DNA from: a bacterium
GTDB taxonomy: Bacteria; CSSED10-310; JAJRTK01
NCBI GenBank assembly: GCA_024278345.1
Contig: JAJRTK010000110.1
Location: forward strand, 1-13,340
Length of the DNA: 13,340 nucleotides
Direction of reading: 5' to 3'
Shown here piece after piece: positions 1-6,444 of this stretch; position 1 is the first letter of the stretch; each line of letters starts with the position of its first letter. Under the pieces are notes generated by a model. That model did not search any database and was not told where the DNA came from. It was given only the letters and a program-made list of their open reading frames with translations. Both the position numbers and the translations under genes were made by a program.

Positions 1-177
1 GTTGACAAGTCCACGCACGAAAGGAACCCACCGTTCAATTCCGTGAATCCCGTCCAGCCCGCCACCGGCAAGATGCCGGTGCCACCAGGGCGGCGCCGCG
101 GAGTGTAAAGCAAAAACGCGGGGATTTGATAGGTCCCGCTCCGAGTTTTGCCCTGTAGATGTTCCAGCCCCATTCCG
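1..177. other. Non-coding left edge
   Basis: I see no convincing coding region here. The minus-strand reading frame that crosses it is a shadow of the CPBP gene. Apart from the hairpin at 63-81 it holds a GC-rich patch near 88-105. A TTGACA hexamer at 2-7 has no -10 box at a suitable distance. The end of a gene further left may lie outside the window. Confidence 0.5.
63..81. repeat. REP-like perfect hairpin (8-bp stem, 3-nt loop)
   Basis: The arms CACCGGCA (63-70) and TGCCGGTG (74-81) are perfect inverted complements around the loop AGA. The element lies about 100 nt beyond the 3' end of the CPBP gene, in otherwise non-coding DNA. No T-run follows on either strand, so it does not look like an intrinsic terminator. 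Short GC-rich palindromes of this style recur as dispersed intergenic REP-like repeats in many bacterial genomes. Only one copy is visible here, so the repeat-family label is inference. Confidence 0.5.
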
Positions 178-735
178 TCAGCCTTTCTCCCATTCTCTTC
201 TCAGAAGCCAAAACCCGATCAGGTTGTTCAGGGCGTGGGTCGCCACGGGAATCCAGAGGTTTCCCGTCATTTGGTAGATGAATCCCAGGTAGAGCCCGGC
301 AAAGGCGGCCCAAATGCCATGGATGAGGAATAGCCGGTTCCATACGTGAACCAGGCCGAAGAGGAATGCCGCTGGCACGATTCCCAGGAGCGGTTGGAGC
401 ACCCCACGAAAAAAATACTCCTCCACGACGGCCGACATCAATGCCAAGAAAGGGATGTGACCTGGTTTGAGCGCAGGTCCCAAGATCCGCTGGAATGCTC
501 TCAACACCTTGTCGTAGGAGTTGAAAAGCTCTGAAAAGACCATGGAGCTCAGGATTAAAGGCACCGCCAGCCCGATTCCCAGGAGAAGCTCCCAGAGATC
601 GGGCCTCTGGAGAAAAATTTCCAGCTCGAACCACCAGGCCAAGCCCAGCCCGCTCACCACGATTGCCGCCGATTGGATGGTGAGTAACCTCCAAAGGTCC
701 GCCGTTGTCATTCTGAATTCGTCATTTTGGGCCAA
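178..735 (-). CDS. CPBP-family intramembrane metalloprotease (Abi/CAAX-like)
   Basis: A 185-residue hydrophobic protein with the three hallmarks of the CPBP (CAAX protease and bacteriocin-processing, formerly Abi) family. These are the EExxxRG motif at E105-E106...R110-G111, a second-motif histidine in FGLVH (H130), and HALNN near the C-terminus (H167, N170-N171). In the family the glutamates and histidines form the intramembrane catalytic or metal site. Hydrophobic segments lie near residues 18-36, 48-68, 95-103, 112-130, 138-155 and 160-178. The TTG start at 735 is preferred because AAGGAG sits 6 nt upstream; the in-frame ATG at 711 has no Shine-Dalgarno sequence. The gene is divergent from the exported-protein gene to its right. 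Members range from prenyl-protein-protease-like enzymes to bacteriocin-immunity proteins. The substrate here cannot be told. Confidence 0.88.
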   Translation of the reverse strand: MAQNDEFRMTTADLWRLLTIQSAAIVVSGLGLAWWFELEIFLQRPDLWELLLGIGLAVPLILSSMVFSELFNSYDKVLRAFQRILGPALKPGHIPFLALMSAVVEEYFFRGVLQPLLGIVPAAFLFGLVHVWNRLFLIHGIWAAFAGLYLGFIYQMTGNLWIPVATHALNNLIGFWLLRREWEKG

Positions 736-741
736 GGGTTA

Positions 742-747
742 CTCCTT
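742..747 (-). promoter_or_regulatory. Ribosome binding site supporting TTG start of CPBP gene
   Basis: Read on the minus strand, AAGGAG is followed by TAACCC and then TTG at 735, a 6-nt spacing. This decides for the non-ATG start over the ATG 24 nt further in, which has no comparable motif. Confidence 0.7.
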
Positions 748-823
748 CTTTTCCACCGAGCTACACTACACTGAAAAGGGCGCTTGTGGTAACGGGTTAT
801 CGGGGTTTTCATCGCATCATCAC

Positions 824-838
824 GCCGGTAGGACCGGC
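824..838. other. Small GC hairpin in the divergent leader region
   Basis: GCCGGT (824-829) and ACCGGC (833-838) form a perfect 6-bp stem with a 3-nt loop. It ends 12 nt before the Shine-Dalgarno AGGAG (851-855) of the exported-protein gene. It could be a leader structure or a palindromic binding site in the region between the two divergent genes. No function is shown. I found no convincing promoter in 736-861. Confidence 0.35.
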
Positions 839-861
839 CAAGGGAGAACCAGGAGCTCGAA

Positions 862-2061
862 ATGTGGGTGAACCAGGTTCGTAGCGTTTTTTTTTCGACG
901 GGCTTGAGGCGATTTGGATGGACCTTCATCCTGTCGGTTTGGTGGGGGATTTCCGGCGCCACGGTTTTGGCTCAGGTGCCGAAGAGCCTTGCGGGGACAT
1001 GGATCGCGGATGACGGAGGCAACCGGGTCGTCTTGAAAATCGAGACTTCCGGGAAATTCACTTTCGGGGAAAAGAAAGGGAATTGCCGTATTGCCGGGGA
1101 TCGATTGTTCGTCGTTCTTGACGGCAAAATGCAGCTCCTTCGGCTGGGCTTTGGCCGTGATTGGCTCCAGCTCGACGGCCATTCTGAGCTCGGGGGCCGC
1201 ATCTACCGGAGGTCAGGTACCCGCGGCGAGTTGGTGAAACCCACTCCCATTCCTGACGCGGTGGTTTTTTCGCCGGATGCACCACGAATTGTGGCTCCAG
1301 ATGGCCGCTTTTCTTTCATCGCGCCAAAGGGTACCGAAGCGACGTGGAAAGAACGGAAAGGCTACGGAGAGCTGGTGGTGCGGTTTCCCCGATCCCCAGA
1401 GGTGTACGCCAGGGTGTGGGGCTGGAAACTTGGAAACCGCGAGACTTTCCAGGCGATGGAAAAGCTTCTGAAGCGAAGACTGGAAAAGTTGCCAGGTTCT
1501 TACTCGGATGTGAAGCCCGTTGGCAAACCGGAGTGGGGAATGCTCTGGCGCTGGCCCGCCCGATCAACCAGAATCTCGGCCACCCCGAAAGAAGGGGAGG
1601 CAATGGCGATGACCGGATGGACAGCTTTGGTCCGCGCCAGGAGCTGGGCGGTCCAGGTGTTGGTCCTGGCGCCAAAGCCTCAGGCGGAGAAAGCGGTCAA
1701 GATGGCTCGCCAGCTTTTTCACGATCTCCGAATCCGCCCCGGCCAGCGGGATCGCCTGCTGGAACTGAAACTGTTGGGCGATTGGTTTGCCCCGGCCGAT
1801 GGGAGTCTGTTCCAGGCCGGAGACCGATTCTGGTTTGGACGAACCGGTATCTTCCGGAAGACCACCGATGCCGGGGAGAACGAGGGGAGATTCCAAGTTC
1901 GGGGCCGGTCGCTGTTGCTCTATTTAGGGGACTCGGAGAAGGAAGTCCAGCTAGAGGTTGCGCCGAAGGAAGAATCCGGATTCTGGGTCGAGATCAGTGG
2001 AGAAAGACTGCTTTCTTTGGACAGAGAACCCCTGCCTACCGAGGCTCAAGAGGAGGAGTAA
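862..2061 (+). CDS. Exported protein of unknown function with two lipocalin-like end domains
   Basis: This 399-residue protein is not a family I recognise. The N-terminus has basic residues then a hydrophobic stretch (about 19-36) ending VLA-Q, which suggests signal peptidase cleavage after A37. Residues 43-117 begin L-x-G-x-W and alternate short hydrophobic strands with charged turns, like lipocalin-like domains. Residues 300-390 begin LLGDW and show a similar strand pattern, so the two ends may be diverged copies of one fold. The middle part (about 145-292) starts PDGRFSFIAPKG and resembles mixed alpha/beta periplasmic domains such as the PsbP/DcrB type; that is a weak inference. The ATG at 862 has AGGAG 6 nt upstream. 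The sixA-like gene starts 2 nt after its stop, so the two are probably co-transcribed. A nine-T tract (887-895) lies inside the signal-peptide codons. Confidence 0.75.
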   Translation: MWVNQVRSVFFSTGLRRFGWTFILSVWWGISGATVLAQVPKSLAGTWIADDGGNRVVLKIETSGKFTFGEKKGNCRIAGDRLFVVLDGKMQLLRLGFGRDWLQLDGHSELGGRIYRRSGTRGELVKPTPIPDAVVFSPDAPRIVAPDGRFSFIAPKGTEATWKERKGYGELVVRFPRSPEVYARVWGWKLGNRETFQAMEKLLKRRLEKLPGSYSDVKPVGKPEWGMLWRWPARSTRISATPKEGEAMAMTGWTALVRARSWAVQVLVLAPKPQAEKAVKMARQLFHDLRIRPGQRDRLLELKLLGDWFAPADGSLFQAGDRFWFGRTGIFRKTTDAGENEGRFQVRGRSLLLYLGDSEKEVQLEVAPKEESGFWVEISGERLLSLDREPLPTEAQEEE

Positions 2062-2063
2062 GA

Positions 2064-2597
2064 ATGAAGGAGCTCCTGGTATTACGCCATGCCAAGTCAA
2101 GGCGAACCCCCTACGACGCGGACGATGTCACCCGGCCCTTGAACAAGCGGGGCGAGAGGAGCGCGCCGGCCATGGGTCGGATTCTTGCCCGTGCCGGACT
2201 GGTGCCGGATCTGATCATCAGCTCCCCGGCCTCCCGGGCGTTCCGGACAGCCGAGCTGGCGGCCGAAGCCATGGGTTACACCGGTGAGGTGCGGGTGGAG
2301 GGCCGCTTCTATTTTGAATCTATCGAGTCCGTATTTCGCGCTCTCCGTGGCCTGTCTGACTCAGTGGGGCGCCTCTTGATCGTGGGCCACAATCCAACCT
2401 TCGAGGAATTGGTTTGGCGGTTCGTCTGTGACAATCCAGCCGTGGGAGGGGCGGGACTGCGATTGCCCACCGCTTGCCTGGTCCTTGTCAACCTCTTTGT
2501 GGACCGGTGGTCCCAAGCTTCGCCCGGGTGTGGGCAGATCGAGTGGAGTATGCCGCCGCGGCTGGCACTGAAGATCGCCCCTGATCTGGCACCGTAA
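2064..2597 (+). CDS. sixA: SixA-type phosphohistidine phosphatase (histidine phosphatase superfamily)
   Basis: A 177-residue protein with the SixA signature. LRHAKS (R8, H9) carries the catalytic histidine that would take the phosphate; SPASRAFRTA (54-63) supplies phosphate-binding residues; VGHNP (107-111) carries the second catalytic histidine, H109. E. coli SixA is about 160 residues and removes phosphate from a histidine of HPt or PTS phosphocarrier proteins; the partner here is unknown. The reading frame is open far upstream, but the true start is ATG 2064. It is preceded by AGGAGGAG (2051-2058), and an earlier start would overlap the whole preceding gene. The 2-nt gap to that gene argues for translational coupling. 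Cytoplasmic; no signal peptide. Confidence 0.88.
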   Translation: MKELLVLRHAKSRRTPYDADDVTRPLNKRGERSAPAMGRILARAGLVPDLIISSPASRAFRTAELAAEAMGYTGEVRVEGRFYFESIESVFRALRGLSDSVGRLLIVGHNPTFEELVWRFVCDNPAVGGAGLRLPTACLVLVNLFVDRWSQASPGCGQIEWSMPPRLALKIAPDLAP

Positions 2598-2635
2598 TCC
2601 CTGTTTCGAAAAATATTGAGAATTGGGGAACGTTT

Positions 2636-2662
2636 CCAGGGGCTCTCTTGTTGTGAGCCTGG
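2636..2662 (+). terminator. Possible hairpin after sixA (weak terminator candidate)
   Basis: GGCTC (2641-2645) pairs with GAGCC (2655-2659) around a 9-nt loop. CCA/TGG extends the stem outside a GG bulge. It lies 39 nt after the sixA stop, where a terminator would be expected, but no T-run follows. Intrinsic termination is therefore doubtful. Confidence 0.25.
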
Positions 2663-2685
2663 ATAGTGGTGAACCCCAATGAACG

Positions 2686-2710
2686 GATTTTGCTGAAATT
2701 CAGTAAAATC
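2686..2710. promoter_or_regulatory. 25-bp near-perfect palindrome, operator candidate upstream of ABC operon
   Basis: The half-sites GATTTTGCTGA (2686-2696) and TTCAGTAAAATC (2699-2710) pair over at least 11 positions with a single G:T mismatch, centred on 2698. The element is AT-rich in a GC-richer background and sits about 75 bp before the GTG start of the ABC operon. It is not followed by a T-run, so a dimeric regulator site is more likely than a terminator. A weak sigma70-like -10 (TATTCT, 2715-2720) lies just downstream, with a poor -35 (TTGCTG, 2690-2695) inside the palindrome at a long 19-bp spacing. A bound protein would then block the promoter. The symmetry is seen; the operator role is inferred. 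Confidence 0.45.
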
Positions 2711-2784
2711 AGCCTATTCTGGAATCTCCGAATCGGCCCTCCAGACGAAGAGCCGGCGGTTGGAACCAGAGAAGGAGAGAAGCA

Positions 2785-3873
2785 GTGATCGAAGTGGAGG
2801 GAATCAGCAAACGGTATGGCGATCTCTACGCCATCCGGGACTTGAGTTTTTCCGTCGAAAAAGGAGATGTAGTCGGCTTCCTTGGCCCCAACGGAGCCGG
2901 AAAAACCACAACCATGCGAATCCTCACCTGTTTTTTCCCCCCTGCGGAGGGCAAGGCGCGGGTGGCTGGATACGATGTCTTCGATGATTCTCTGGAAGTG
3001 CGGCGCCGCATCGGCTACCTTCCCGAAAACCCGCCGCTCTACAGTGACATGACCGTCCGGGGCTACCTCAGGTTTGCCGCGAAGATCCGCGACGTTCCCT
3101 CTCGCCAGGTGACAAAGCGAGTCAGCGAGGTCATGGGTCGCTGTGGCTTGGAAAAGATGGACGAGCGCCTCATCGGTCATCTTTCCAAGGGATACCGGCA
3201 GCGTGTGGGACTGGCCCAGGCGCTGGTTCACGATCCGCCAGTACTCATTCTTGACGAACCCACAAGAGGCCTTGACCCGGCGCAAATCATCGAGGTTCGG
3301 GAGCTGATGCGCTCGCTTTCCCAGGAGCACACCATCATTCTCTCCACGCATATCCTTCCCGAGGTGAGTCAGGTATGCAAGAGCGTCGCGATTCTGAGTA
3401 ATGGCCGGATTGTGGCCAGCGGGACTCCGGAGAACTTGCAGGCTGGAGTCGAGGCGGTTTGCCATCTCGACTTGCAGATTTCGGGAAGCATGTCCGGAGC
3501 GGCGGAGCTGCTTTCCAAGGTTTCGGGTGTGTTGTCCGTGCGGACGGATCCGGCTCCAGAGGGAGCGGTTGCCGCGCTCACGTTAGATTATTTGCCGGAA
3601 GAAGATCCCCGTCAGGAAGTGGCAAGGGCACTGGTCAATGCTGGCTTTGGATTGCTGGAAATGAGCACCCGGGGAGTGAGCCTGGAGGATGTATATCTGC
3701 GGTTGCTCAAGTCCAGTGCTGGCCGCGAGTGGGCTGGTGGCGAACCTCCCATAGAGGAGTCGTTGCAAAGTGGGTCTACCGGAGAGGAGGCGGTTTCCGG
3801 GGGGGAAGAGTTGCCGGAAGCGGATGAGGCAGTGTCCGGCCCGGTGGCGCGGGAAGCGGAGGTGAAAGCATGA
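2785..3873 (+). CDS. ABC transporter ATP-binding protein, GldA-like
   Basis: A 362-residue ABC ATPase. Walker A is GPNGAGKTT (34-42), the signature loop is the variant LSKGYRQR (133-140), Walker B is VLILDE (152-158 region) with D-loop GLDP (162-165), and the switch histidine is STH (H189). LSKGY in place of LSGGQ and overall similarity to the NatA/GldA/CcmA class indicate an ATPase serving an ABC-2 permease. It would power the membrane complex made by the next three genes. The GTG start at 2785 has GAAGGAGAG (2771-2779) upstream. The last about 50 residues (from about 312) form a Glu/Gly/Ser-rich tail beyond the usual ATPase length, probably disordered. The stop overlaps the start of the permease gene by 4 nt (ATGA). 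The substrate is unknown. Confidence 0.9.
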   Translation: MIEVEGISKRYGDLYAIRDLSFSVEKGDVVGFLGPNGAGKTTTMRILTCFFPPAEGKARVAGYDVFDDSLEVRRRIGYLPENPPLYSDMTVRGYLRFAAKIRDVPSRQVTKRVSEVMGRCGLEKMDERLIGHLSKGYRQRVGLAQALVHDPPVLILDEPTRGLDPAQIIEVRELMRSLSQEHTIILSTHILPEVSQVCKSVAILSNGRIVASGTPENLQAGVEAVCHLDLQISGSMSGAAELLSKVSGVLSVRTDPAPEGAVAALTLDYLPEEDPRQEVARALVNAGFGLLEMSTRGVSLEDVYLRLLKSSAGREWAGGEPPIEESLQSGSTGEEAVSGGEELPEADEAVSGPVAREAEVKA

Positions 3874-4580
3874 AGAAGGTCTTTTATGTCTGGCAGCGCG
3901 AAGTCATAAGTCTGTTTACGTCGCCAGTTGGCTATGTCGCCGTGGCGGCGTTGACGCTCATCAATAGTTTCTTCTTTTGGCTCATCGCCAAGAGCTGGCC
4001 CTTCGCAAGCATGCAGCCATTGTTCGGGAACATGAGTATCACGCTTCTCTTTTTTGCCCCCGCTTTTACGATGCGGCAACTTGCGGAGGAAAAGCGGAGT
4101 GGGACGATGGAGCTCTTGTTCACGGCGCCCCTGACGGATGTTCAGGTCGTTCTGGGGAAGTATTTGGGGGCTTTTACTCTGTTCCTGTTTTCGGTTGTGG
4201 CCAGTTGGATTTATCCTGCCTTCCTCGCGATTTACGGATCGCCGGATTTCGGGCCCATTGCCGCGGGCTACCTTGGTTTGCTGCTCATTGGCGGATGCTA
4301 TTTGGTTGTGGGGCTGTTCGTTTCGTCGCTCACGAAGAACCAGATCGTGGCTTTCATCGGAAGCCTTGGGATTCTGCTCGTCATCTTCTTCCTTGAAGCT
4401 GCGATTCAGCTCCCTGACAACTGGATGATGTCGGTGTTGGCCTATCTGTCTTTGAGCTCGCACTTCATGCCGTTCACCAAGGGACTCATTGATCTGGGCG
4501 ATGTCGTTTTCTATGTGAGCTTCATCGCATTTTTCTTGTTCGCCACCGTGCGATCGGTGGAATCAAGGAAGTGGAGGTAA
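3870..4580 (+). CDS. ABC-2 type permease, GldF-like
   Basis: This 236-residue protein has about six hydrophobic segments (near 20-40, 54-68, 100-120, 133-153, 160-178, 212-228), the usual ABC-2 permease topology. Between segments 2 and 3 is the typical cytoplasmic motif RQLAEEKRSGTMELLFTAPL (69-88), seen in GldF and related permeases and taken to contact the ATPase. The start ATG overlaps the ATPase stop (ATGA), and the Shine-Dalgarno GGAGG-type sequence lies in the end of the ATPase gene. It would form the transmembrane channel or anchor with that ATPase. In Bacteroidota GldF works with GldA and GldG in gliding and secretion. Outside that phylum the role of such permeases is not established, so the name describes similarity only. 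Confidence 0.88.
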   Translation: MKKVFYVWQREVISLFTSPVGYVAVAALTLINSFFFWLIAKSWPFASMQPLFGNMSITLLFFAPAFTMRQLAEEKRSGTMELLFTAPLTDVQVVLGKYLGAFTLFLFSVVASWIYPAFLAIYGSPDFGPIAAGYLGLLLIGGCYLVVGLFVSSLTKNQIVAFIGSLGILLVIFFLEAAIQLPDNWMMSVLAYLSLSSHFMPFTKGLIDLGDVVFYVSFIAFFLFATVRSVESRKWR

Positions 4581-4587
4581 GGTCGTC

Positions 4588-6438
4588 ATGTTAAGCTGGA
4601 AAACTGCCAATGTCGGGCGACTGAGCGGGGCTGTGGGCCTTGCCATTGTTCTTGTGTCAGGAGTCATCGGGATTGCCCAAAGAGGCGGAATTACGACTCC
4701 TGTGTTTGTGGCCTTGCTCGTAGGACTGGGCATGGTGACGATTTCGTTTTTCTCCAGTGGCGCCATTTCCCGGAGGCAAGCCAAATACGGAACCAACATG
4801 GTCGTGAGTATCCTCTTGTTTGGCGCCATCCTGGGATTCGTCAACTATTTGGCTCACCGCTATCCCCAGCGCATCGACCTCACTCGCCAAGGGCTCTATT
4901 CCCTGTCGGACCAGACAAAGAAAATCCTGAGCAACCTTCAGGAAAAAGTCACAGCCATGGTCTTTGCCGTTCCGGGAAGAGGCGATGTGGAGCTGGTGCA
5001 GGACATCCTTGACACCTATGCGCGCCAGAGCGACAAGTTTGAGGTCAAAACCATCGATCCCGATGCAGACCCTGTGTTGCCCAAACTGCTAAAGATCCAG
5101 GAATACGGAACAGTGGCATTCGTCACAGGCGAAGAGCTGGAACAGGGCAAGCCAAAGCGGTCTCACCTTGTGACGCAAAGTGACTACATCGACAAAGACT
5201 ATACAGGGACACAGATGGGCCGGTCGCCTGAATACCGCTTCAAGGGTGAGCAGGCGTTTACCACGGCGATTCTTGGCGTCACCCAAGGCAGCCGGCAGAA
5301 GATCTACTTCTTGGCAGGTCACAAAGAGCTTCGACTCGACACGGATCTTCGGGCGTTCAAGGAGTCCTTGGAGGCGGAAAACTACGAAATCGAAGAACTT
5401 GTCCTTCCAAAAACTTACAAGGTTCCCGACGATGCCGCCCTCGTCATCATCGCCGGACCACAGCAGCCACTGCTGCCCGGGGAAGTCCAGGTCATGGTCA
5501 ACTACTTTAAGGGTGGTGGCAAGGGGCTCATTCTCCCCGGTCCACTGGGAGATCCGTCGCTCACTGAGCTGGTTTCGGAATTTGGCCTCACCATCGGTGA
5601 CGATGTCGTTGTCGATCCCTATAGCCGGAGTCTCTTTTCTCCCTATATCACGGTGGCAAGTGGGGCTGCCTACAAAGTTCATGAGATCACCGAAGGCTTC
5701 CAAGCGCAGAATGTGATGACGATTTTCAAGACGGCGCGGAGTCTGACGGTTGCCGACAAAACCGACCCTTGGACGGTCACTTCGCTGGTGGAGACCACCG
5801 AGGCGGCATGGGGTGAAAAGACCGATACCAGGCGTCCAAGGTGGGACAAGGATCAGGAAGTCGGCGGATCCATCCCCATGGCGGTCGTCGTGCAAGGCCC
5901 GGCCACAGATGTTCCGGCGGAGATCACGGTCAAGGCCCAAAGCGAGGAATTTGGCCTCGACGAAGTGGATCTGAGCGGAGTTCCCCAAGCCCAGGAGGTG
6001 CCTTCCAGCAGTGATTCCCAAGGGCCGGCCCACTCAGCGGAAACCAAGGCTTCCCCGGATGCGGCAACGGATGGTTCCAGTGAAGAAGATGGCGCGAACC
6101 AGGATGAAGATCCGGCAGCCGAGCCAGCCGAAACCAAGGAGGCGGATGAGCCCGAAACCATGCGCTGGGCCGACGAAACCCGCGTCGCTGTCATTTCTAC
6201 CGTGGGCATCGTTTCTGGCGAAGATTTCATGACCACGGGGAATCGCGACCTGATCCTCAACACCATCGGTTGGCTTGTGGAGAAAAAAGATCTCATTTCC
6301 ATCCGTTCCAAAGACACGCAGCCGCCCCCGCTTCGGCTCACCGAGGATCAGAAAAACGATGTTTTCCAGATCGCCGTGGTCCTTCTTCCAGCCTTGATCT
6401 TGGCCATCGGCATCGTCATTTGGCGGCGAAGGAGGTGA
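4588..6438 (+). CDS. GldG-like ABC transporter auxiliary membrane protein
   Basis: A 616-residue protein. Three N-terminal hydrophobic segments (about 13-30, 37-55, 71-88) are followed by the motif typical of GldG and ABC_transp_aux proteins, RIDLTRQGLYSLS then QTKKIL (about residues 95-114). A large periplasmic region follows. One C-terminal transmembrane segment (about 593-611) ends in a run of arginines. Residues about 471-523 are an acidic, Ser/Ala/Glu/Pro-rich linker, probably disordered, between the globular region and the final domain. GldG-type proteins accompany GldA/GldF ABC systems and may bind sugar or peptide ligands, but their biochemical role is unsettled. The ATG is 7 nt after the permease stop, with GGAGG (4573-4577) inside the end of the permease gene. 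The order ATPase, permease, GldG-like, DUF4340 is the main evidence that it belongs to this complex. Confidence 0.87.
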   Translation: MLSWKTANVGRLSGAVGLAIVLVSGVIGIAQRGGITTPVFVALLVGLGMVTISFFSSGAISRRQAKYGTNMVVSILLFGAILGFVNYLAHRYPQRIDLTRQGLYSLSDQTKKILSNLQEKVTAMVFAVPGRGDVELVQDILDTYARQSDKFEVKTIDPDADPVLPKLLKIQEYGTVAFVTGEELEQGKPKRSHLVTQSDYIDKDYTGTQMGRSPEYRFKGEQAFTTAILGVTQGSRQKIYFLAGHKELRLDTDLRAFKESLEAENYEIEELVLPKTYKVPDDAALVIIAGPQQPLLPGEVQVMVNYFKGGGKGLILPGPLGDPSLTELVSEFGLTIGDDVVVDPYSRSLFSPYITVASGAAYKVHEITEGFQAQNVMTIFKTARSLTVADKTDPWTVTSLVETTEAAWGEKTDTRRPRWDKDQEVGGSIPMAVVVQGPATDVPAEITVKAQSEEFGLDEVDLSGVPQAQEVPSSSDSQGPAHSAETKASPDAATDGSSEEDGANQDEDPAAEPAETKEADEPETMRWADETRVAVISTVGIVSGEDFMTTGNRDLILNTIGWLVEKKDLISIRSKDTQPPPLRLTEDQKNDVFQIAVVLLPALILAIGIVIWRRRR

Positions 6439-6444
6439 GGCGAG

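Noticed and set aside
35-694. 219-codon minus-strand frame overlapping the CPBP gene
   Set aside because: The other minus-strand frame carries the complete CPBP motifs. This one reads through the REP-like hairpin and has no domain.
1344-2063. N-terminal extension of the sixA frame
   Set aside because: It overlaps the exported-protein gene almost wholly, and the SixA fold starts exactly at ATG 2064 with a strong Shine-Dalgarno sequence.
2488-3465. 325-codon minus-strand frame across the sixA end and the ABC ATPase
   Set aside because: It lies opposite clear ATPase motifs (Walker A and B, signature) and has no family features of its own.
3612-4463. 283-codon minus-strand frame opposite the ATPase tail and permease
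   Set aside because: It is rich in R, E and Q in a way expected from reversed hydrophobic codons; the sense permease has clear membrane segments.
5089-6033. 314-codon minus-strand frame opposite the GldG-like gene
   Set aside because: No domain is recognisable and the sense strand is a confident member of a tight operon.
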